Below are positions 1-10,094 of a stretch of 64,000 nucleotides of DNA, piece after piece. A model generated the notes under the pieces. That model saw only the letters and a program-made list of their open reading frames with translations. It was not told the origin of the DNA and did not search any database. The DNA comes from Gracilaria caudata. Its lineage: Eukaryota > Rhodophyta > Florideophyceae > Gracilariales > Gracilariaceae. Every line of letters begins with the position of its first letter. The stretch's first letter is position 1. A program made the position numbers and the translations under genes. The stretch lies in assembly GCA_030374735.1 (NCBI GenBank), contig JASCIV010000043.1:1-64000 (forward strand), in the 5' to 3' direction.

Positions 1-68
1 TAAACCACCATACGTGGACACCATTCCTGCCCTTCTCAGGTGCATCCCTAATAGGGCCAAATAACTAA

Positions 69-854
69 ATAGAACCTCATATACTGAGGGAGTTACCGCC
101 GAGCGGATACCGATATTATGAGATACGGTTGAGCCTTTTGCCCATAGGGGTCGTTTTGCTCTACAAAACACCGGCAGAAATGGCGACCTCCGCGCAGGTA
201 CTAGAGCAGGCAAGGTCCTTGACAGCCAGATACTTGAAGGGTGTGTTCGCGGTAACCGATGGCGCAAGTATCGAATGCTCACCTCCCGAACAGAGCCGAA
301 TACAAAGCGCCTTCTGCAACGGATTTACGGGCAGGGTTGAAGTAGTTAACTTGTTTGCGTGGAACTTTGCAGGGGAACTGGTACATGCGGCCGTCAACTT
401 CCCGGGAGCGTGGCACGATTCTAAACTCGCAGGTATTTCTGGCCTGTACTGGCCGAGACTTGCGAATGAAATGACCCCAAACCCCTTTCGAGTATTGGGT
501 GATACTGCGTTCGCAAGCAACTTGTCAGAAACAAACAGAAAGCTGGTGCGAGCCCGCAAAGTCAATGAGAAATACATACCGAAATCAATTGAATAAGATG
601 CTATCGACATGATACTGCAACGCATTTATCCCTCTCGACGGCAAACAGCGGAGCGGGGTGTGCGCGCTCTCCGGGCTCCTTTTCGAAGATTATCACGAAA
701 GCTACCAACCGATTCATGGAAAAGGGTGATTAGTTGGATCGCTTGTTTTTCTGCGTGTGCACGCAAGCTCGTCAAACATATCTTTCAGGCTCTCTACGCT
801 TCGTGTTGGGCGCTCTTTGTGTGTGGCTTAATGGTTGAAATCACTCTTTACTAG
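69..854 (+). pseudogene. PIF/Harbinger-type DDE transposase remnant
   Basis: The reading frame encodes the nuclease core of a PIF/Harbinger (DDE_Tnp_4) transposase. The first catalytic Asp is in VTDGAS (codon near 258), followed by an NGF/N-F block, the PGAWHDS motif and the second Asp in LGDTAF. The third acidic residue is in the TAERGVRALRAPF block near 651. A TAA at 594-596 interrupts the frame between the second Asp and the final Glu, and the same frame resumes directly after it. No ATG precedes the match and the frame opens after a stop at 66-68, so the N-terminal DNA-binding part is missing or lies to the left. The family performs cut-and-paste transposition with a partner Myb-like protein; none is visible here. 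I read it as a decayed copy. Confidence 0.75.
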
Positions 855-1823
855 TTCCCAGTCTTTGTTGGAATGCGGTTTTCGGTGCGCGACTACGTCT
901 AACAGAAAGTAAACATCCTTTGTCCAGTAGTTGAGTGCTGTTTTTCGAGAGTGAGGATTGTGTTTCTTGAGGGTCATGATGAGGTCTTCAAATATCGTCG
1001 TACTGCACCGGAATGCGACCGCGCCGTTGAAATGTGTGTGGACTGACAAAGAAAGATTAAGAAAGAGATACGGCTTTAGCGTGTTCTTCATTACAAAAGA
1101 GACATCCGAACTCCCTCTCGAGCGACACCCGGAACGGCCGTGCTTTTTAAGTGCATGCCGGCCGATTGTAGATGTAATCTGATGTAAACGGGCTTGCACA
1201 TTTTTTGTAACCTTCAAGGCCCTGTCTAGGTGCTATCTTTGTCGTTATCTCGCTCTGTCCTTTCTTGGCAGACCCCACTGTGTCGGTAACCTGATGTACT
1301 ATCGACATCGGTCACGACTTGTCACACAGGTAATGTAAAGCGATGTATGCTGACGCGTAAGAGACCCCTCTGCCAGGGGTTATTGTGCCTAATAATCTAG
1401 TATTGTGTTCACCTTTACTTGCGGTTACTGGGTGTACTTAGTGGCATGGGGATATGCCAGAGCTCTGACGGCAACAAGGTTGTCAGGTTCATCCTTTGGA
1501 TTGGATTGGATTTTACTGGTGGTTATACTCGGGCGCTGTAAGTAGCGGTGTGTGACCGACTGCGAAGATACGTGGCTTTGTGTACTGTGTATCTTTGTCT
1601 TGGGTTATAATCACCGTACAGAAGCCTGCCTGGTTTCGATGCGGGCTTTCGCGGGATCAATTCCAGCGTCGTTGTCTTTCGTACCGGGCAAAGACTGTTC
1701 TGCTGCTTCTGGTCTTTCGTCTGCATTGCGGACTAAAACTTGCTTTCGTTTGACCCACCCACCAGTCAGACGCCCACAGTTTCTCACCCTGAACACCAAC
1801 ACCAACAATTCTCTGACCGCAAC
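855..1823. other. Intergenic stretch, no gene recognised
   Basis: Short open frames occur on both strands but none has recognisable domains. The last ~300 bases before 1824 are the presumed promoter and leader of the MYND gene. I see no recognisable RNA gene. Confidence 0.4.
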
Positions 1824-3737
1824 ATGTCCGTAGTCCCTTGCTACCAGCTGGCCGTCGGTCGCCAAGACCTCATCACAACCGAATACATCTATGTCGCCGT
1901 GCCTGACAATATCCCACCTTCCGAAATGACGCAACTCATGGTGCGGGATGAAGCGCCTATGCCGACGCCGCGGTTCACTGGCAATGTGCTAGCGCTTGAG
2001 CGGTTGGTGGAGCGTATTCAAGAGCGGCCGCGAAACATCATTGTAGAGACGCAGGACCTGAACGTCGTAAGTGCATTCAAGCACACGAGTCGAGATACGA
2101 TAGAAATCCCAGAACATGATGACGACCTTCGCAGGCTCTTTCTACTGCTTGAAAACCCGACTGTTCAGCGCCATTTTCTCATTCGTCCGATGCAGTCGTT
2201 CAGCAGGTTAAACATTCACCATGGGGCGTTGGGCGCGCGTGAGCGCCTTGATGCAGTGTATAACCACTCGTTCGTGATCTACCCATGTCCGGAAGAAAAC
2301 GGGGAGGATACGTTCGAAGTACGGTTTGGATCGCCAAAGTCACACCGTCTTTCGTACGAGCGGTTCCTGGACTGGGGTGAGAAGGAGCTAGACTGCTACA
2401 TCGAGCGGGCAGTGCTGCTAGGCGACGCTGATCGCCTTACTACAGAACGGCTTGTGGAAGCAGACCCGCTAGTTTTCTGGGCGTTGTTGTTACGGTATCG
2501 TAAATACTTCCCGCGCCTCGCGCGCGCCTCCTCCGACCAGAGGTGGAACAACGAGCTACGGGCGGAAGTGCGTGCGGCCAACAAGTTGGGGACGGGTGCG
2601 GTCGACGAGCATGGAATATTGCACGAAGGGCGGGCGATCCTTGCATTCAGCACGTTACTGGACGAGATCACAAGCGATAATAGGCAGGACCATGCAGAGT
2701 CCGGCTTCATCGCCGCAATGAACATTGCGATGAAGATGGGGAAGAAGGCGCCCGGGTCGGCACTGGACCGGGCCGGGATCACGATGGAAATGAGCGAGAA
2801 TATGCGCGGCTCGAACATGGCTCGCATGGTCGATCTGGCGCGGCAGAACGGCGAGATGATGCGCGACGCAGAGGGCGACGTAGACGCGCGGCGACATGCC
2901 GAGACATTGTTTTCAGAAAGGCTGGGCGAGCTGCTGGGCGAGGACGTGACGGACGCGGATAAGGAGGACAACATGCGCTTGGTTGGCCAATGCCGCCTGT
3001 GCTCACACTGTGGTAAGCGCGAACAACAGCCTGGGTTATTGCGCGCCTGCGGCCGATGCAAGGTGGCCCGGTACTGTGACCGAGCGTGTCAGCGGGGCGA
3101 TTGGGTCGCCGGCCACAAACAAGTGTGTGGGACAGATCCAAACGTCCGTCCAGAGCCGTCGGCCGTGCGTGCCGTCGTGTTCCCGGGGGATCCCGCCGTC
3201 AAACCGTATGCCATATGGATCCGCGGAAGCACTTACTGTGACCATCGACGGTATGTCGCAACCAGTGTGCTGAAGTGCGAGTTGGACGACATTCGAAGCA
3301 CGGCGGCGGCGCTCGGGGTCGTGGAGGGGCGTGGAGACGAGGATGGGAAGATTGTCATGCTGCATGCAGGCAGCGGACGGGTTAATGCGCGGGCGTGCGC
3401 CGTTGCGGAACGAGCGATGCTGCCTTCGTTACAGATGGCTGTGTTCAGTATTGGGCACTTGGCGAAAGTGCGCGGCAATGCCGTGCTGGTGAAAGTGCGA
3501 GGTGGCCGTAGGGGTCGTCGTCAACAGAGCATGAGCGACTTCTCCATGCAAAACTATCTCGACCGATGGGGGGTGTTCTCCTACTTTGCCGCCGAGGACG
3601 AAGACGGAAGGTCCGGCTACAGAAGGGCGAATAGTGACAAGAAATCGATCGGGTTTGCTGTGCCGATTCAAACGAGCTCGGAGCGATTGGGTGCTGTGAT
3701 GACGATGATGCGCGATGCGATGCGTGCGGTGCACTAA
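1824..3737 (+). CDS. MYND zinc-finger protein (637 aa)
   Basis: A single-exon gene starting at the first in-frame ATG (MSVVPCYQL); the frame is open further upstream but only from a TTG. The clear domain is a C-terminal MYND finger at about residues 393-435, with the spacing CSHC...CGRC...YCDRACQ...H...C. MYND fingers bind proline-rich partners and are common in chromatin and signalling proteins. The ~390 residues before it are charged and helical, contain no SET domain signature I can see, and are not recognised. After the finger lie about 200 residues with a short basic patch (VRGGRRGRRQQ). Codon use is GC-richer than the next genes. The biochemical role is unknown; the finger assignment is firm. 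Confidence 0.8.
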   Translation: MSVVPCYQLAVGRQDLITTEYIYVAVPDNIPPSEMTQLMVRDEAPMPTPRFTGNVLALERLVERIQERPRNIIVETQDLNVVSAFKHTSRDTIEIPEHDDDLRRLFLLLENPTVQRHFLIRPMQSFSRLNIHHGALGARERLDAVYNHSFVIYPCPEENGEDTFEVRFGSPKSHRLSYERFLDWGEKELDCYIERAVLLGDADRLTTERLVEADPLVFWALLLRYRKYFPRLARASSDQRWNNELRAEVRAANKLGTGAVDEHGILHEGRAILAFSTLLDEITSDNRQDHAESGFIAAMNIAMKMGKKAPGSALDRAGITMEMSENMRGSNMARMVDLARQNGEMMRDAEGDVDARRHAETLFSERLGELLGEDVTDADKEDNMRLVGQCRLCSHCGKREQQPGLLRACGRCKVARYCDRACQRGDWVAGHKQVCGTDPNVRPEPSAVRAVVFPGDPAVKPYAIWIRGSTYCDHRRYVATSVLKCELDDIRSTAAALGVVEGRGDEDGKIVMLHAGSGRVNARACAVAERAMLPSLQMAVFSIGHLAKVRGNAVLVKVRGGRRGRRQQSMSDFSMQNYLDRWGVFSYFAAEDEDGRSGYRRANSDKKSIGFAVPIQTSSERLGAVMTMMRDAMRAVH

Positions 3738-3840
3738 GTTTCAATGGAGAAGTCTTCAACGAAGTAATGGAAGAGATGAGAGAAGAAGATTTGAGATAAG
3801 AGCTATTACCTTTGGTACATAGATATAAAATCAACTTGTA

Positions 3841-4260
3841 CTATTGAGGAAGATCTGTTTGATGAGAGCTGTTCAGACAGGGTCGGCATGGCAGTTGCAT
3901 TGGTTGGATACTTTTGCGGGATACAACGATACATAATCTCTTGGAAACCATGTGCTCTGATCCGATGAAGGTACGCTTGATGTCAAGAAAAAGCAGCATG
4001 TAATCCTGGTCCTCTCTGGCATCGTTTGCTCTTTGAATTCTCGAGAAGGCACTCTCTGAACACATGATAATATCCAGAACCCTACTCCAGACTCGCGTTC
4101 TTTCGAGGAGCGTATTGCTCTTGGTATTGATCTTTCCGGGCGTTTGTACCTGGCCCCACGAAAACGTTAGACAGGTTGCAAAGAGCACTGGTACCCTTGT
4201 AGTTGGTGAGCACTGAGTGCATGGTTCCGTACAAGAAGCGATTTCATCGGGCGAGAGCAT
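3841..4260 (-). pseudogene. Possible reverse-transcriptase remnant
   Basis: The minus-strand frame contains a segment resembling motif A of non-LTR reverse transcriptases (YMLLFLDIKRTF, compare F/Y-x-D-x-x-x-AF), preceded by a helix with a RxxLDII start as seen before motif A. Nothing of motifs B or C (YxDD) follows, so this would be a fragment. The similarity is weak and could be chance. Surrounding bases 3738-4696 contain no other recognisable gene. Confidence 0.25.
4192..4201. promoter_or_regulatory. TACCCTTGTA motif copy
   Basis: A perfect copy of the recurring decamer TACAAGGGTA on the minus strand. A related inverted arrangement, GGGTTAGCG followed by TTCTACCC, lies nearby at 4496-4512. 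No convincing gene follows on either side. Confidence 0.35.
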
Positions 4261-4696
4261 TTGTCGTGGGGCTGGAATTGGGCGCTTGGTCTACACCAGA
4301 GGGTCGCCGAGAAGCCGAAGCGCTGGGCGTTCTCGGTCCTCAGCAATTGGCGGCAGAAGGGGGTGCTTCAAGTCTGCATAGCGTGTAGCTGGCGCCAAGC
4401 GACGACGACCAGCGTACGGGCATAGGGAGGAGCGGTGCGCGAGCATACGTAGAGCCGCCTTCGCTTCGTGCCCGTCCTGCTCCATAGCCCACAACGGGTT
4501 AGCGTTCTACCCTCCACTGGCCGCTTCTCCTCCAACTCAGCCATCTCTTCGGTGCGCGAGTGAAGTATGACGGTACGCTGCAGACTCCGCATGCTCGCGC
4601 ACGGCGCTCCCCACTCCCATGATGGAGGATACAGTGCCCTCGCGGTTTTCGCGCGTCACGCGGTGCGTCACGCACCGAAAGTATGGCTATGGGGTG

Positions 4697-5360
4697 CATA
4701 CAAAGGTTCGAAAACTTGACATCTTAAAATGTGGCGTTTTCAAACGTTTTAAAAACGTTTACTTTTTACTCATGATTTATGGAACGTTGGAAATCCATAC
4801 ACGTGTAGCAACTATATGAATGTTCTGAATATCATCCGCTTTGCATGCCGAAGCTTGAGTGCAGGTCCCAGACTGGGACTTCCAGTGCCTATAGCGTCAC
4901 GGCGCCAGCCTGGAGCAATCACAAGCTCAAGCTGAAGTTCAACCCCGCGCCATTACCGCTCAACTCGGCGTCATTTCGACGCCAGCCGGCGCTATCACGG
5001 CAGTAGTTTGTGCCATCACGTGGACAGCACGGTGCCATGGCGGCAGTGGCGACAGCCGCATGATGCAATGATGGTGACAGTTTTGCCAAAACTCTAGCCT
5101 TGCAATGATAGAGCTTGGTTTTTGCTGAGCGCGCGCCCAGGTCATATAAAATGCGTGGGAGATAGCGATACAATGTACTTCCAACCGCCGAATTGCGTAG
5201 TGAGGACCGCTACAGAATGACAGAATCTCGTCAACCGCGATGGAACGAAGGGAGGGAAGAAAGTCATAACACTTATCAAACGTTTTTTGAAATGTTTTTA
5301 GGACGGTCACAACGTTTAAAACATCTGAACAATTTTTAAGACGTTTCAAACCTTTGTATG
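4697..5360. mobile_element. Non-autonomous DNA transposon (MITE-like), ~660 bp
   Basis: The left end reads CATACAAAGGTTCGAAA (4697-4713). The right end is its inverted complement, TTTCAAACCTTTGTATG (5344-5360), with one mismatch. Similarity continues inward for tens of bases as AT-rich blocks built from AACGTTT and CTTAAAA on both sides (to about 4770 and from about 5275), so the terminal inverted repeats are long but degenerate. The interior (4850-5250) contains CG-rich repeats of the type GGCGCTATCACGGCAG and no transposase frame. No clear target-site duplication is visible. The superfamily cannot be assigned from this alone. Confidence 0.6.
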
Positions 5361-5374
5361 ATACACAGGGTATC

Positions 5375-5441
5375 TACAAGGGTAGTACTGCCATTGTACG
5401 AAGGGTAGCGTTCTACGACGGTAGCGTACGCTACCTTCGTA
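5375..5441. promoter_or_regulatory. Composite GGGTAGCG promoter-like motif array
   Basis: TACAAGGGTA (5375-5384), TACGAAGGGTAGCG (5397-5410) and then GGTAGCGTACGCTACC, a perfect 16-base palindrome followed by TTCGTA, ending at 5441. Together they form an inverted arrangement of the motif. The array lies about 175 bases upstream of the ATG at 5616 and just outside the right end of the MITE. Confidence 0.5.
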
Positions 5442-5615
5442 TATAGAGCTCTGTCGCCTCATCCTGTCGTTGTCGACCCTCTTGGCCAGACTTGGCATCA
5501 ACGAAATTTTTTGGCACTCAGCAAGGAAAAGAGGTCATACCTGCAACCAACACAGCTTTGGGGACTAAAAATCAGGACAACCCTCCAAGAGTTTGCTGAT
5601 CCTTGCTCATAAGCG

Positions 5616-5882
5616 ATGGGATTACATTTTAGCGTGAGCATCGGCTTCAGCTTCCTCGCTGTCGTTCTTATCATCGCCCTTCTTTTATTCCTGTACTGGA
5701 GGAATCGTAAAAAGCAGGGAAAACCTTTTTGGCCTCGCCGAATTCAAACCCGACCAGTTGTCATTCCTGTCCCAAAACTTCCTCGAAGACCACCTCGAGC
5801 AGCAAGAAGTGCGAGTGGAAGGCAAAGGAAGCGGCGGTCAACAAAAAGGCGCGAAATTCCAAATCGCCGGAGCCGAAAGTAG
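5616..5882 (+). CDS. Small single-pass membrane protein (88 aa)
   Basis: Starts with an ATG followed by a strong hydrophobic segment (about residues 5-27, FSFLAVVLIIALLLFLYW) and then a Pro/Arg/Lys-rich tail, which predicts an N-out, C-in anchor with a basic cytosolic tail. No homologue is recognised. It ends 24 bases before the stop of the convergent RNase R gene. The upstream motif array at 5375-5441 supports expression. A second overlapping frame (5729-5929) reads the same tail region; splicing or frameshift to it cannot be excluded. Confidence 0.4.
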   Translation: MGLHFSVSIGFSFLAVVLIIALLLFLYWRNRKKQGKPFWPRRIQTRPVVIPVPKLPRRPPRAARSASGRQRKRRSTKRREIPNRRSRK

Positions 5883-5906
5883 TCGGTTTTCCAAATGAAT
5901 CAAACG

Positions 5907-8381
5907 TTACGATAGCTCGTCCTCGGTGACATCAGAGAAAATATCGTCATCCTGAGTCTTGGTGAAAGTTTCGTAAAAACTTGCCTCAGTATTCAACACA
6001 CTTTCTGCTCGTACTTCTCCGGTTCTCGGATTAACCATGGATACTCTCAACTCTACCGGTGCTCCTGGGTTCGTCCCTGGTGCTACCGTTGCCACCAATT
6101 GGAAACCATAATCGTCAAAATGAACAAGACCTAGACGATCAGAATCTTTGAGATTTTTCACGAAGGTTCCTCGGTGCATAACGTTTGGACCCTTACGTCT
6201 CAAAAACTCAAGTTGCCAGTACTTATTCGTTTTGTTTTCCAGTGTTCTTGCCTCGCGTCCAACATCCAAGGTACGGCCTATTTCACGCATAATGTCGTCA
6301 GCCGAGTACGGCACTTCTTCGCCTCTGATGAGGGCTTTCAACTGAAAGTGTGCAATCAGATCGAGGCTACGTCGAATCGGAGAAGTCAACTGCGAATAGT
6401 AATCTAATCCCAGGGATGCGTGTTCCTTTGGCTCTGTGGAAGTTACTGACGCAACGGCGTTCTTGAACACTACTGCCGCTCTCGCTGGGCCATCGGGTAT
6501 CCCCTCGATCACATCATCCTCAGGATAGTCAAATGGTTCTTGACTTCGGAAAGGCAACGGGATTGTCGCTTGTTTTGCGACGAAAGCGCCAACTGTACAA
6601 GCAGTTATCATTAATTCAGAGACCAATTTCCATGCCGCTGTGTTTGATACAACCGTTTCAATACTTATGGCCGGGTTTTCAGTGGATTCGCCTTTCACTT
6701 CGATATACGAGAAGGGAGTTTCGATATTGATCGCACCTCCTTCGACTTCACGCCACTCTCTGCGTCGCGAGGCGAGTTGATATAGTCGTTTCAGAGGCGT
6801 GTGCTCTGCATTTGCGTCGTCGTGAATCGCCTCATTCGCATCTTCATAGGTAAGGCGCAAAGGTCTAGGAATGAATGTGAGCAGCACATGCATTGAGTGC
6901 TCATCGATGCTTCCGTCCTCTTTGATGCAAAATGAAAAACTCAGGGCAGTTCCATCCCACGACTCGCCCGTTAGGGAAAAAAGCTCGTTCGCCAATCTGT
7001 CAGGGAACATAGTAAGTTTTTCAGTGGGCAAGTAGATAGTCCTGCTGCGTCGGAGTGCCTCTCTCAGAACATCATCTTCGGCATATGCAAAGTATCGTGA
7101 TGGATCTGCAACATGCACGTAGACTAAATTGGATTCGGGGTCAAAGCTAATGGCGTCATCAACCTCTGTTGTGTCCGCGCTATCAATTGCATACGCGGGA
7201 AGATGGTGCAAGTTCTTCCTTCTAACCTTGTCAACATCCAGTGGTGGATTCGAAATGATCCTCTCTGCTGCCTCTAAAGTCTTTGCTGAAAATGTTCTTC
7301 TCTGATCCATACCGTTTCGTAGAATCGCAAGATTTTCATGCTTCGACATTTGTCCCCAGGCGACTAGGACATCAAAGGCGGACATAGGCACAATCGGCTT
7401 CGAGAGGGCACTCATTGTCGTTTGAACAAGTTCTCTTCCCTCTTTGCCAAGTAAGGAGAAGCTGTTACCAGCTGTAAACGCATATCTGCTGTTTGTGTCA
7501 TGCTTACCGTTTTCAAGTTCAATAGCCATATCTCGAAGTGACTTAAGCAATATATGTATCTCATCTTTGGAAAAATGAGACTGTAAAGGCTCTAAGGAGC
7601 TAGTAGAATAAGCATTCTGGAGCGCAAGCTTCCTAAACTGATCCTTTTCATATCTCCGCGCCTGTTGTAGCTTCTGCACTTTCATCTCTTCAACGTTCCG
7701 GGAGGATCGCACTTCATACTTCACCGTTCCCTTTATATTTCGGCTTTTGAAGAAGACCCTATCATTCTCCAGAAGCAAGTGAGTGGTCAGAAGCGACAGC
7801 GCATCTTCATCATTGAACAGAAGAAGACAAATCTGGTGAATATCTACTGGGTCCCTCTCAGAGTTAAGCTCTTCCCACGATAATTCCAAGAGTTCTTCAT
7901 ATTCTTCTGATCGAGTTTGAATCAAATTCTCTACTACGCTGAGATCATCTGAAAGTGCAGATGCATAAGGAGATCCGAGTGTAAAAAGTATCTGCTTGGG
8001 ACTTACAGAAAACTGGGCCCCAGAAGAATCTTGTACCATCCAGTTGCGCTTACCGTCCGGTCGCAACGCACGGGTTAGGCGCACTTTCGATCCACTTCGA
8101 ATGTGCAGATAAGAGCCGGCGTCGATCGATTGAGACTTAGCTACAGTGGACAGGACCACATTCTGAAATTGTGCATGAGCTGGTTTTGTGCGTTTCCAGT
8201 TGCCTTTCAAAAGAAGAATCGGTATTTCTGGGCGACACTGACAAAGATTGGGAGACGTCTTGAACACAAACGAGGAGGTACTCAGTCCGACAAAGGCAGA
8301 ACGCTCCATTTCAAAACAAATTACCATTGTTCCACGATGGGCTTCGCTTCTCACAGAGGTGGTGGAACAAGTAAGGGTCAC
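5907..8381 (-). CDS. Organelle-type RNase II/R exoribonuclease
   Basis: An 824-aa RNB-family 3'-5' exoribonuclease. The RNB signature AYAIDSADTTEVDDAIS (residues 396-411) supplies the acidic Mg2+-binding residues. The usual second Asp is Glu here. The downstream block YSQLTSPIRRSLDLIAHFQL is the conserved C-terminal RNB motif with its RNA-clamping arginines. About 85 N-terminal residues are Ser/Thr/Arg-rich with few acids, suggesting an organelle transit peptide; the ATG at 8381 is the first in frame, with alternatives at residues 19 and 26. Plant RNR1-like enzymes of this family mature plastid and mitochondrial rRNA. No introns are evident. It is divergent from the coproporphyrinogen oxidase gene, and the intergenic motif cluster at 8778-8838 probably serves both. 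Confidence 0.88.
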   Translation of the reverse strand: MTLTCSTTSVRSEAHRGTMVICFEMERSAFVGLSTSSFVFKTSPNLCQCRPEIPILLLKGNWKRTKPAHAQFQNVVLSTVAKSQSIDAGSYLHIRSGSKVRLTRALRPDGKRNWMVQDSSGAQFSVSPKQILFTLGSPYASALSDDLSVVENLIQTRSEEYEELLELSWEELNSERDPVDIHQICLLLFNDEDALSLLTTHLLLENDRVFFKSRNIKGTVKYEVRSSRNVEEMKVQKLQQARRYEKDQFRKLALQNAYSTSSLEPLQSHFSKDEIHILLKSLRDMAIELENGKHDTNSRYAFTAGNSFSLLGKEGRELVQTTMSALSKPIVPMSAFDVLVAWGQMSKHENLAILRNGMDQRRTFSAKTLEAAERIISNPPLDVDKVRRKNLHHLPAYAIDSADTTEVDDAISFDPESNLVYVHVADPSRYFAYAEDDVLREALRRSRTIYLPTEKLTMFPDRLANELFSLTGESWDGTALSFSFCIKEDGSIDEHSMHVLLTFIPRPLRLTYEDANEAIHDDANAEHTPLKRLYQLASRRREWREVEGGAINIETPFSYIEVKGESTENPAISIETVVSNTAAWKLVSELMITACTVGAFVAKQATIPLPFRSQEPFDYPEDDVIEGIPDGPARAAVVFKNAVASVTSTEPKEHASLGLDYYSQLTSPIRRSLDLIAHFQLKALIRGEEVPYSADDIMREIGRTLDVGREARTLENKTNKYWQLEFLRRKGPNVMHRGTFVKNLKDSDRLGLVHFDDYGFQLVATVAPGTNPGAPVELRVSMVNPRTGEVRAESVLNTEASFYETFTKTQDDDIFSDVTEDELS

Positions 8382-8777
8382 AGTGTGATGCTCCCACTAG
8401 GCAAAAGTTCTGTAGAACAGCAAAATCGAAGCAATTCCAGATTAAATCGTCCCGCCTGAGCATGGCATTCAATCCCGAGTACACAATTCTTGTTCATCGA
8501 GAGCCCATCTTATCCTGCTCCTCTACAACGGTGAGACGGGATGATGGCGAAGGCAAAGCAATTCGGCTTCGCTGTTCTGCGTGATGGATGTACTCGTCAA
8601 CTGACGCAATTTGCATGGTGGTTTGCCAGGTTCAGGAAGATTATTCCTGAGATCAACCGGTAACACTGCCTTTATTCTACAGTAACGCGCCGTGACCTAC
8701 AGTATCCAATAAATGGACCCTTTTCGTGAAGTTGGTCACGGTAGTTACGTCGAGAACAGGCGATACCGACGGTACAG

Positions 8778-8838
8778 TACAAGGGTAGCGAAGGCTAAGT
8801 TACCCTTGGGTCACTTCATACTGTACTGTAAAAGGGTA
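8778..8838. promoter_or_regulatory. Inverted GGGTA/TACCC motif cluster, divergent promoter
   Basis: TACAAGGGTAGCG (8778-8790), then TTACCCTTGGG (8800-8810) in the opposite orientation, then GTAAAAGGGTA (8828-8838). The cluster lies 80-140 bases upstream of the coproporphyrinogen oxidase ATG and about 400 bases upstream of the RNase R ATG on the other strand. It is one of the best-formed copies of the recurring motif. Confidence 0.5.
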
Positions 8839-8917
8839 TTCGTTCATTCATTCATTTGTACATTCGGCAGATCGACTCCGTTCGCCTGACTCCTTTGCTC
8901 CCGTTTGTGTTGCATCA

Positions 8918-10094
8918 ATGGTAAGCTTCGATTTCTCCTTCATCGCACCCCTCGCATTTTCCAAGACCAAAGCAAGGCGTAGAGCACAAACGTGTTTCGT
9001 TAAAGCATCGATACCAGAGTCTTCAGAATTCAACACGTTCGTCAGTCTAGTCCACAATTCCCAAGAACGGCTTTGCAAAACGCTTGAAGCCGTAGACGGC
9101 TATGCCAAGTTCAGTTTTGACGAGTGGAATAGTGAAGTTGGTTGTGGAATCACGAGGGGTATGTCTCCTTCGAAATGTGAGCCACAATAACCGAAGCAAA
9201 CCGCTAACATAACGTAGTTATGCAAGATGGTCATGTTTTTGAAAAGGCCGGAGTAAATGTATCTGTTGTAGAGGGAACTCTTTCTGCCGTACGAGCTGAA
9301 GCACTCCGTAATCGGGGCAAAACCATAGAGCCAGGTGAGCCATATCGCGCCGCTGCGCTCAGCTTTGTACTACATGCGCAATCTCCGCATGTACCGACTT
9401 TGAGAGGCGACGTGCGAATGTTTGCGACGAACCAAGACCTTTCTGTTGGAGGCGGAGTTGACCTCACAATTTTCTACGTTAACAGCAAGCAAATTTCGAG
9501 CTTTCATCGGCATTGGAAAGCTGTTTGTGATTCCTATGATACCAGCCTGTACTACAAGGTAAGCATTTTAAGTTGTTCATTTAACTAACCTCCTCTAACT
9601 ATATTCTTCATGTATGCGAATAGCTTAAGAAACAATGCGATGAGTATTTCTACATTCCCTCCCGTGCAGAATATCGCGGTGCTGGCGGCTTGTTCTACGA
9701 TGACTTGGAACTCCCACTGTCCCGTTACCTACCGTTCACCACGAGCATGTTGAACAATTTTCTCCCTAGCTTTTTACCTATACTACAGAATAATGCAAAC
9801 CTCCCTGTTACTGCAAGCCAGAAGAGATGGCAGAAAATTCGTAGAGGTCGATACCTAGAATTCAACCTCCTGTATGATCGAGGAGTTCGTTTTGGTCTCT
9901 CGGGAGCAACTCATTCAAGAACGGACTCAATAATGATATCTGCTCCGCCTTCCGTGGAATGGCCTTATCGATACGAAGTTGAATGCGATTCGCCAGAATG
10001 GAAAGCTTTGCAGTTTCTCCGCGGAGAACCAATTGACTGGGTCAATGTTGATGGGAAGGGAAGTTCTTGGCCCAGTTTTCGAATACTGAATTAG
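8918..10094 (+). CDS. CPOX/hemF: Aerobic coproporphyrinogen III oxidase (3 exons)
   Basis: Joining 8918-9158, 9218-9558 and 9624-10094 gives a 350-aa HemF-family protein. It performs the O2-dependent decarboxylation of coproporphyrinogen III to protoporphyrinogen IX in heme and chlorophyll synthesis. Conserved blocks in order: VMQDGHVFEKAGVNVSVVEG (spanning the first junction), SPHVPTLRGDVRMF, GGGVDLTIFYV, RHWKAVCD, YRGAGGLFYDDL and RRGRYLEFNLLYDRGVRFGL. Intron 1 (59 nt) is GTATGT...GTAG and intron 2 (65 nt) is GTAAGC...ATAG; both have CTAAC branch-like sites and both junctions keep the frame. The N-terminus (about 30 residues, basic and hydroxylated, ending VKAS) looks like a transit peptide. 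The C-terminus is somewhat short. Upstream motif cluster at 8778-8838. Confidence 0.92.

Noticed and set aside
1740..1823. N-terminal extension of the MYND protein from a TTG; similar non-ATG extensions of the membrane protein (10710), UvrB (14726), kinase (19189), enolase (45996), hydrolase (47793) and glycosyltransferase (53449)
   Set aside because: Nuclear eukaryotic genes start at ATG as a rule, and the first ATG in each case gives a sensible N-terminus.
2396..3061. 221-codon minus-strand frame inside the MYND gene
   Set aside because: It is the antisense shadow of a GC-rich coding region. No domain, and the plus strand has the clear MYND finger.
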